NCBI GenBank assembly: GCA_024695235.1
Contig: JAILIP010000009.1
Coordinates: 1-55,646 of the forward strand
Direction of reading: 5' to 3'
DNA length: 55,646 nucleotides
Origin: Bacilli bacterium
GTDB taxonomy: Bacteria; Bacillota_I; Bacilli_A; RFN20; CAG-826
Both the position numbers and the translations under genes were made by a program. The notes below the pieces were generated by a model. The model saw nothing but the letters and a program-made list of their open reading frames with translations, ran no database searches and was not told where the DNA came from. This document shows, in pieces, positions 50,901 to 55,646 of the stretch. Position 1 is the first letter of the stretch. Each line of letters opens with the position of its first letter.

Positions 50901-50986
50901 TACTTATGAGTGTATTCTCAGTGACAGGTGTTGCACTTGGAACTGCTATTCCGTTAATTGTTAAAAGAAAGAAAAAAGAAGACTGA
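47945..50986 (+). CDS. YfhO family large membrane protein
   Basis: 1013 residues. The first 550 hold about 11-13 membrane helices with the YfhO signature GGDFSQQTYQAYFNIYDDWW in the first outer loop, an acidic, aromatic stretch as in GT-C glycosyltransferases. A large extracellular domain follows (about 560-980), and a final membrane helix ends in KRKKKED. Bacillus YfhO and relatives are thought to glycosylate teichoic-type polymers, but no biochemical role is settled here. Leaderless, with its stop codon forming the loop of the following terminator. Adjacent genes do not help. Confidence 0.88.
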   Translation: MENVTETNSLKSKIKEKLSYFKKLDNFFYYVLALIGTGLLFFGWALVTEKFTTPYGGDFSQQTYQAYFNIYDDWWTFFKTGKFPFYDTNTYLGVDNIASNTYYGLFTPFTFIILFFPRTLIPQAMALVSVTRLVVGGLFFRMYLKYMGASERTARLFSFSYAFIGWMAYNLWFNQFYEVLTFFPLVLMGIEKVLKEQKLWLLSLGYFLLGISNYFFLLSLGIYGVVYAGFRYFQTLKTRSLKDNLFVLLYGFLGFLFGMGASMFCVFPSLYAGFAINRSNNAKYFDMLRSYWNYHDYKNFFKVIFKCWNASIVNYGDTYGKYYFSYYMPYISYFIPPVSGRYVTTIKYHYFENTACSMFIYTPNIILMGGAIYRSIKNKKISHFIAFAGLFIALFIPFFYFLSGAFVTAYGRWELIVAVAALTYVALNYDYKDEVPWFIILISGVLALINMIVVYFVSLKVDEMYDLVSAMEDRVGIVIYEIALCAVETGLFAGLWKKKYLTTIINFLVAGEVAVVGTFIAFYHGLSNIDNRVGGGFTNVKFETQLISNISKDDPSYYRIQFTRAYDGNNNLGMLENYNGTSTFHSFYNNNLDDFIHYSQMMNSDSSWTGNNFSKRANLDEFLGVKYYVTSDEETTFKRFNEDGNYINSVFYEPNVPLNYERIDDDDDGYRVYKNKYHIDFATSYSDIYYKKDCDDIYDNFYPTYSSTSYVLRNEEAYFKGAILDDVDVEEIKRNYEEEFTYLDMPPSRDAKFFSTYLKGVYKNPDNQYFDPVNPYRDIKNENLVEGIQENGKGLQIVFAPTYGDFPYSDEGIYFAFNYPIKGFDDYNYDSTLFLVNTDDEVITYDYYQHPARNSHHSIRGIYTKEHVKYFIFVPNGKDYETYMTLYYEPFEDCIARYQNAIDNGVQDVTYDVNKFTFKTNYETSRFVVTQLTYTGGWKVTAIDESGNKTNLKVYNAQGGFSGFVAPKGNVSYVMTYEAPNFKWGVLMSVFSVTGVALGTAIPLIVKRKKKED

Positions 50987-50996
50987 GTCTTCTTTT
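50974..50996. terminator. bidirectional terminator, yfhO-like / rsmI
   Basis: Perfect 10-bp stem AAAAGAAGAC / GTCTTCTTTT whose 3-nt loop TGA is itself the stop codon of the yfhO-like gene. The rsmI stop overlaps its right end. Confidence 0.85.
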
Positions 50997-51840
50997 AATT
51001 TAAATAGATTTTGTAAACAAGATTTTTGTTTAACTTATATTTTTCACTTATTAGTTTAATCGCGTCTTTTGAAGATAGACCTTTTTTCACCAATTCATCA
51101 ACCTCATTTTTAATTTGAGATTCGTCGATTTTAACATCATCGTTTTTCTTTCCCTCTACGACGAGCACCATTTCTCCAATCAATGTATTTTCATCTAATT
51201 CAGAAATTGATTTGATATCGCTTCTAATATATTCTTCATGTTTCTTAGTGAGTTCTCTAGCAAGAGTCATCTTGCGATTACCTAGAACACATAACATATC
51301 TTCAAGAGTCTTTTTAATTCTGTGTGGAGATTCATAAAAGATGATGGTTGTTTTTAAGTTAGATAGCTCTTCAAGTTCAGCTTTTCTTTCACTTTGCTTA
51401 GCAGAAAGGAAACCATGGAAATAGAAATGATCTGAATTGAGTCCAGAGGCCACTAAAGCATTAATAAATGCACTTGGTCCAGATATTGTTGAGACATTAA
51501 TATCGTTTTCTAAAGCAATTTGAACAAGCTTTGCTCCTGGATCAGAAATGCATGGATATCCTGCATCACTGACATAGGCAACTTTGCTTCCTTTTAATAT
51601 CTTTTCAACGACGTTTTTGGCTTCACTTACTTCGTTATGTTCTCTTAAAGAAACAAGAGGTTTTGAGATATTAAAAAATGAAAGAAGCTTAGCAGTCATT
51701 CTTGTGTCTTCACAAGCGATAAGATCAACTTCTTTTAAAACACTTAAAGCTCTTGGTGACATTTCCTCTAGATTTCCTATAGGAGTTGCTACCAAGTATA
51801 AAAGCGGCTTCTTGTTATCAAAGTTTAACGATCTTTCCAT
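50995..51840 (-). CDS. rsmI: 16S rRNA (C1402 2'-O) methyltransferase
   Basis: Class III SAM methyltransferase modifying C1402 in the decoding centre. 281 residues. N-terminal LYLVATPIGNLEEMSPRAL and LIACEDTRMTAKLL, the SAM-binding ISGPSAFINALVASG, and FYESPHRIKKTL are all clear. It overlaps ricT by 16 bp and is the last gene of the dnaX-ybaB-recR-tmk-holB-ricT-rsmI unit on the minus strand. Confidence 0.96.
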   Translation of the reverse strand: MERSLNFDNKKPLLYLVATPIGNLEEMSPRALSVLKEVDLIACEDTRMTAKLLSFFNISKPLVSLREHNEVSEAKNVVEKILKGSKVAYVSDAGYPCISDPGAKLVQIALENDINVSTISGPSAFINALVASGLNSDHFYFHGFLSAKQSERKAELEELSNLKTTIIFYESPHRIKKTLEDMLCVLGNRKMTLARELTKKHEEYIRSDIKSISELDENTLIGEMVLVVEGKKNDDVKIDESQIKNEVDELVKKGLSSKDAIKLISEKYKLNKNLVYKIYLN

Positions 51841-52658
51841 TGTTTTTGTTGATGTTTATATTGTTTCAAGTCTTCTAGGTTAACGAATTCAAATCCGTCT
51901 TCGTATTCAAGTTTGACCATACGAGAAAGGATGTTGATACCTCCAACTTTATATTGGATATCATTCTTAGAATAAATTTCTCCGATGTGAGGGAAATCTT
52001 TCTTAAGTTCTGTATAGGCATCATCTTCATATAAAAGACAGCAGATGAGTTTGCCACAGTGACCACTTAACTTAGGAATGTTGAGGGATAACATTTGGTT
52101 TTTCGCTCTATTGATAGAGATACCTTCCATAGAAGTTAAAAATGTTGCACAGCAAAGTGGTAAACCGCACACTCCAATACCGCCAACCATTTTGGCTTTG
52201 TCTCTTGAACCAACTTGTCTAAGTTCAATACGGCAATGGAAACGTGCTGCTAATACTTTGAGTAGTTCTCTAAAGTCGACACGGTCATCTGCAACATATG
52301 CGATAGTGATTTTGCTTCCATCTAATGCATATTCAGCATCGATTGGTCTCATCTCTAAACCAAGTTTGTTGATTTCTTTCATGGCAATCTCCATTGCTTC
52401 AACGCTTCTTTTTTGGTTTTCGCGATAGATGAGTAAATCATCTTCGGTTGCTTTTCTAATGATTGGTTTTAGTTCGAGTTCGGATTTATATTTATCGATA
52501 CTTACTGGTTCGATAGCGATTTCTCCAACTTGAAGACCTCTAATAGATTCGGCAACAATCTTGTCACCTATTTTTAAATCGGACATATTTGTTCCGAAGT
52601 AATATGCTTTTCCTGAGTTAGAAAATTTCACGCCTGCATAATGAGTTATTTCAGCCAT
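51825..52658 (-). CDS. ricT: RicT/YaaT (PSP1 domain) protein
   Basis: 277 residues. PSP1-domain protein with the Cys-rich signature GGIGVCGLPLCCATFL and GHCGKLICCLLYED. In Bacillus, RicT forms an FeS-bearing complex with RicA and RicF that helps RNase Y mature transcripts. The cysteines that bind the cluster are present here. RicA and RicF genes are not in the window. Between holB (0 bp) and rsmI (16-bp overlap), as in Bacillus. Confidence 0.93.
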   Translation of the reverse strand: MAEITHYAGVKFSNSGKAYYFGTNMSDLKIGDKIVAESIRGLQVGEIAIEPVSIDKYKSELELKPIIRKATEDDLLIYRENQKRSVEAMEIAMKEINKLGLEMRPIDAEYALDGSKITIAYVADDRVDFRELLKVLAARFHCRIELRQVGSRDKAKMVGGIGVCGLPLCCATFLTSMEGISINRAKNQMLSLNIPKLSGHCGKLICCLLYEDDAYTELKKDFPHIGEIYSKNDIQYKVGGINILSRMVKLEYEDGFEFVNLEDLKQYKHQQKQWKDR

Positions 52659-53642
52659 TTATTTTCCCTCCTTCGTAATTTCGTATATTACATGATCAAG
52701 TAACAAGGCAATATTGACATTTAAATCGAGCCTTGAGATTGAAGTCATGATTGTGAGTAAACTTTTATCTATATGTTTAAGCTTGCCTAGCAATGCTTGC
52801 AATATATTATCATAACTTTTTAAAGTAATGTCTCCATTTATTGAAAGATTAAGTAAATCTTGGAAGACATTTGACATCATCTTTAGATATAATCTAGCGA
52901 CATCATATGATTTGATTGCATTATCAACGACACTTTGGCAAACGTATAAGGCATCTTCTCCACCTTTAATGAGTCCATCAAGCTGCTCATCTAAACATTC
53001 TTTGGCAGTTTTATATTCATCAGATTCACTGACCTCAAGAATTGATTGTCCGTCGTTATAAAAACTGCATAACATCTCAGCGTCTTCTTGAGACACTCCA
53101 TTTTCAATCGCGTCTTGAATGATTTCGTCTTTAGGTGTGAATCTAAAACGTAAAATTTGTGTTCTAGATAAAATCGTTGGAAGAATCTTTGATTCATTTT
53201 CAGTTGTCAAAAAGGCATAAATATTTTTGCCAGGTTCTTCCAAGAATTTTAAAAGCGAGTTAACGGCTATCGGCGTCATTGTCTCAACCAAATTGAGAAC
53301 ATAAATCATGATTCCTTTATCTTCTAAGGCTGTCTTATCAAAAGAATCCATGATTTTTTCAATGTCACCTTTTTTGATTTTGGATTCTGCTCCATCGATG
53401 ATGATTACATCTGGATAATTACCTTCATCAATGCGCATGCACGTGATACATGAGTTACATGCAAGATCATCGTTATTGTCACAAAGAATTGATTTAGCTA
53501 AAAATAACGCCGCGTCTTTTAAAGGCATTCCACTGCTACCAGAAAGTAGATAAGCATGTGAAAGCTTCTCTTCTTTAAGAGCGTTTTTGAATGTTTGATA
53601 TATGATTGGCTGGTATTTTTCTAAATATTGTTTTATTTGCAT
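52659..53642 (-). CDS. holB: DNA polymerase III delta' subunit
   Basis: 327 residues. AAA+ clamp-loader subunit. The Walker-A-like loop is degenerate ([11 protein letters not shown]), as usual in delta', and a four-Cys zinc module is present ([15 protein letters not shown]). The SRC motif is seen as [11 protein letters not shown]. It loads the sliding clamp with DnaX and delta. It overlaps tmk by 10 bp and abuts ricT. Confidence 0.92.
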   Translation of the reverse strand: MQIKQYLEKYQPIIYQTFKNALKEEKLSHAYLLSGSSGMPLKDAALFLAKSILCDNNDDLACNSCITCMRIDEGNYPDVIIIDGAESKIKKGDIEKIMDSFDKTALEDKGIMIYVLNLVETMTPIAVNSLLKFLEEPGKNIYAFLTTENESKILPTILSRTQILRFRFTPKDEIIQDAIENGVSQEDAEMLCSFYNDGQSILEVSESDEYKTAKECLDEQLDGLIKGGEDALYVCQSVVDNAIKSYDVARLYLKMMSNVFQDLLNLSINGDITLKSYDNILQALLGKLKHIDKSLLTIMTSISRLDLNVNIALLLDHVIYEITKEGK

Positions 53643-54256
53643 TGCAATCTTTCTTTAACAACTTTGTAAGTGTCTTCAATGACTTTCTCATATGGTTGAG
53701 AAGCATCGATGATTACAAAGCGATCACTAAATCTCTTAGCGAGATCTAAAAATGTTTGTCTAACTTGTTGGTGGAATTCGATTTTTTCTAAATCTAATCT
53801 ATTAACTTCCCTATTTGCATTAGCAGCAATACGAGCTAATCCAATTTCAGGAGCAACATCGAAAAGAAGTGTTAAATCTGGGAAGTATCCATCGGTTGCG
53901 AACATATTAAGGGAGAGAATCTTATCAATTCCAAGACCTCTTGCTCCACCTTGATATGCAAGTGAAGAATCTAAGAATCTATCTGAGATGACAATCTTGC
54001 CTTCTTTAGAAAGTGGCCACACTTTTTCAACTAGGTGTTGTCTTCTTGAAGCAGCATAAAGAAGTGCTTCAGTCATGCCATCCATATTTGTGTTTGCCTT
54101 ATCTAAAATAACGTTACGAATTTGTTCAGCGATAGGTGTTCCACCTGGTTCACGAGTCATGACGACTTCAAAACCTTCTTTTTCTAAACGTTCTGCTACT
54201 TTTTTAGCAACGCTGCTCTTACCAGAGCCTTCTGGTCCTTCAATTGTAATGAACAT
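53633..54256 (-). CDS. tmk: thymidylate kinase
   Basis: 207 residues, usual length. Converts dTMP to dTDP. P-loop [10 protein letters not shown] (about 6-15), the DR[FY] motif as [13 protein letters not shown] with the following GARGLG lid region, and the REPGGT signature are clear. Overlaps holB by 10 bp and follows recR by 2 bp, within the conserved replication operon. Confidence 0.96.
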   Translation of the reverse strand: MFITIEGPEGSGKSSVAKKVAERLEKEGFEVVMTREPGGTPIAEQIRNVILDKANTNMDGMTEALLYAASRRQHLVEKVWPLSKEGKIVISDRFLDSSLAYQGGARGLGIDKILSLNMFATDGYFPDLTLLFDVAPEIGLARIAANANREVNRLDLEKIEFHQQVRQTFLDLAKRFSDRFVIIDASQPYEKVIEDTYKVVKERLQCK

Positions 54257-54258
54257 AA

Positions 54259-54855
54259 TTAGATCTTCTTTCTGCCTTCAAGGGCTTTTGATAATGTAAG
54301 TGAGTCAGCATATTCAAGATGTCCTCCCATAGGGAGACCATATGCTAGACGTGATACTTCAACATCTGTTGATTCTAATAATTTTGCGATATATAAAGCG
54401 GTTGTTTCGCCGTCGATTGTTGGGTTAGTTGCAAGGATAACTTCTTTGACGTTATCTCTTTTGATTCTTTCTAGAAGTGAAACAATTGCTAAATCATCCA
54501 CCCCTACTCCATTAACAGCGGATAAAGTTCCACCAAGAACATGGTAGACCCCGTCATATGTTGCGAGTTTTTCAAACCCTAACACATCCTTTGGATATGA
54601 AACGACGATAATTCTATCTTTGTGACGTCCTTTATCAGAACATATCTCACAAATATCATTTTCAGTGAGAATTCCACATTCGGGACATTTATGAACTTTT
54701 CTTTTGGCATCTTTCAAAGCACTGGAAAATAACTCAACATCTTCATCAGACATATCTAAAACAGAATATGCCATTTTCTCAGCAGATTTATGGCCTACTC
54801 CCGGGAGTTTAGAAAAGGCATCGGTTAATTTTTCAACGCTTTTGAGTTTTTCCAT
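54259..54855 (-). CDS. recR: recombination mediator RecR
   Basis: 198 residues. Helix-hairpin-helix [14 protein letters not shown], four-Cys zinc finger ([16 protein letters not shown]), Toprim domain ([14 protein letters not shown]) and Walker-B-like region are all present. With RecO it helps RecA replace SSB on gapped DNA. Its partner gene recF lies near the origin at 15.7 kb. It follows ybaB by 3 bp and precedes tmk by 2 bp. Confidence 0.96.
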   Translation of the reverse strand: MEKLKSVEKLTDAFSKLPGVGHKSAEKMAYSVLDMSDEDVELFSSALKDAKRKVHKCPECGILTENDICEICSDKGRHKDRIIVVSYPKDVLGFEKLATYDGVYHVLGGTLSAVNGVGVDDLAIVSLLERIKRDNVKEVILATNPTIDGETTALYIAKLLESTDVEVSRLAYGLPMGGHLEYADSLTLSKALEGRKKI

Positions 54856-54858
54856 CTC

Positions 54859-55158
54859 TTAGAAAAGTCCTCCGCTTCTTCCGGTAATTCTTTCATTGAT
54901 TTCTTCGCTCTCTTTTTCAATTTGAGCGACAGCTTCATTGACTGCTAAAGCAATCATTTCTTCAACCATCTCTTTGTTTTCAGGATCAAAGGCATCTTTA
55001 TCGATGTCAATTGATTTGATTTCCTTACTTCCAAGGACTACAACAGTAACTGCTCCACCTTTTGAGACAGTAAATTCTTTTTCTTTAAGTGCATCTTGAG
55101 CTTTTTGAAGTTCTCTTTGCATCTTTTGAGCTTGCATTAGCATTTGTTGCATATTCAT
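54859..55158 (-). CDS. ybaB: YbaB/EbfC family nucleoid-associated protein
   Basis: 99 residues. N-terminal Met/Gln-rich helix (MNMQQMLMQAQKMQRELQKA), a central beta-hairpin and a C-terminal helix with an acidic, Ile/Glu-rich end. YbaB dimers bind DNA with little sequence preference. Overlaps dnaX by 4 bp and lies before recR, the conserved dnaX-ybaB-recR order. Confidence 0.95.
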   Translation of the reverse strand: MNMQQMLMQAQKMQRELQKAQDALKEKEFTVSKGGAVTVVVLGSKEIKSIDIDKDAFDPENKEMVEEMIALAVNEAVAQIEKESEEINERITGRSGGLF

Positions 55159-55646
55159 AAGCTTTTTATCTCCTTGATATCAATTGAAATATCGCTTGTT
55201 TTTGGTAATTGTGAAACTTGACGTAAGTTATTGAATGCGCGCACAAGTCTAACAGACTCATCGCGTGATATTGCGTACACGAAGACGTCTTCTTTGCCAA
55301 GCATTCCTTTAAGGATCTCACAAATATTGGCTTGATTTTCCTTGATGTTTACCCTTGATGAAAGCTTTGAGAAATCATATTCAAGGACCACTACATCTTT
55401 AGCGACAATAAATGGTTTTCCATCTTTAAGTAGCATAGCTACATCACCTAAACTTGGGTGACCAATTAATGAATTAAGTTCACCCCATTTTGCCATCAAA
55501 TCTTTACGTGCTTGTTTATCTCCGACGACCATTAATTTAATGATTAATTCATCATCGAGTTCATACTTTTCGCCATCTTCAGCAAGAGACATCTTTGGTC
55601 CTTCTTTAATCCAAGATGGTTTTTCTTCTACGACTGGTTGAGGTTC
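55155..55646 (-). CDS. dnaX: DNA polymerase III subunit gamma/tau, C-terminal part (cut by window edge)
   Basis: 163 residues of the 3' end; the gene runs off the right edge. The frame is open beyond the ATG at 55592 (upstream residues PVVEEKPSWIKEGPKMSLAE), so that ATG is internal. What is visible is the weakly conserved C-terminal tau region that follows the clamp-loader ATPase, with no Walker motifs in view. The call rests mainly on the conserved position directly before ybaB-recR and on the acidic Pro-rich linker. It overlaps ybaB by 4 bp. Confidence 0.8.
   Translation of the reverse strand, partial: EPQPVVEEKPSWIKEGPKMSLAEDGEKYELDDELIIKLMVVGDKQARKDLMAKWGELNSLIGHPSLGDVAMLLKDGKPFIVAKDVVVLEYDFSKLSSRVNIKENQANICEILKGMLGKEDVFVYAISRDESVRLVRAFNNLRQVSQLPKTSDISIDIKEIKSL

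Noticed and set aside
1-55646. CRISPR arrays, transposases, phage genes, tRNA or rRNA genes
   Set aside because: The short gaps between genes hold promoters, terminators and leaders. I saw no repeat-spacer pattern, no insertion sequence ends and no cloverleaf. Subtle cases would need a dedicated scan.

Overview
The window is a chromosomal segment of a low-GC, Gram-positive-type bacterium that carries its replication origin. The order rpmH-rnpA-yidC-jag-mnmE on the minus strand, a DnaA-box region, then dnaA-dnaN-yaaA-recF-gyrB-gyrA-serS on the plus strand is the classic Bacillota origin neighbourhood. TGA acts as a stop codon and an MEP-pathway gene (ispE) is present, so this is not a TGA=Trp mycoplasma. 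Sporulation-linked genes usual in this neighbourhood in Bacillus (veg, sspF, spoVG) are absent, YidC is a lipoprotein, and genes are tightly packed with many 1-16 bp overlaps. I infer an uncultured, gut-type Bacilli/Mollicutes-related lineage (RF39- or Erysipelotrichia-like); the rank is uncertain.

Left arm (1-12.2 kb): a pyruvate phosphate dikinase gene cut by the window edge; a small toxin-antitoxin-like island (HepT, an HTH-MntA fusion, a divergent DUF2442-HTH protein) with two face-to-face promoters that appear to give leaderless mRNAs; a two-gene unit coding a GlmU acetyltransferase domain with a ribbon-helix-helix-like head plus a small beta-repeat protein; then a leading-strand operon mnmE-tatD-rnmV-rsmA-ispE, and rpmH-rnpA-yidC-jag. 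Origin (12.24-12.75 kb, plus 14.1-14.24 kb): perfect and near-perfect DnaA boxes and a pair of 17-bp direct repeats 52 bp apart.

Right arm: replication and gyrase genes to 22.6 kb, SRP RNA (ffs) directly in front of tadA, a P-type ATPase-psuG-TetR operon, a degenerate M50-like membrane protein behind a structured leader RNA, MscL with a large extracellular loop, DegV, and a nuclease/protease cluster (three endonuclease I-type lipoproteins around tldE-tldD, a further lipoprotein and rpmE). From 37 to 51 kb there is metG, a DUF3810 protein, an esterase, a three-step arginine-to-putrescine operon in which arginine decarboxylase and agmatine deiminase are one polypeptide, a RluA pseudouridine synthase, a DUF1538 transporter-like protein with two PII-like proteins, and a YfhO-family membrane protein. 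The window ends with dnaX-ybaB-recR-tmk-holB-ricT-rsmI in conserved order but on the minus strand, head-on to replication from the origin.

Two sequence-level themes recur. Several promoters carry an extended -10 of the form TGA-TAnnAT (ffs, dnaN, yaaA, rpmE, the M50-like gene, the esterase, yfhO). At several genes the -10 hexamer ends only 6-7 bp before the ATG, which predicts leaderless mRNAs. The most novel-looking items are the decarboxylase-deiminase fusion, the three-way-junction leader at 27.3 kb, the ribbon-helix-helix/GlmU chimera, the DUF1538-PII-PII operon and the leaderless, operator-bearing toxin-antitoxin island.
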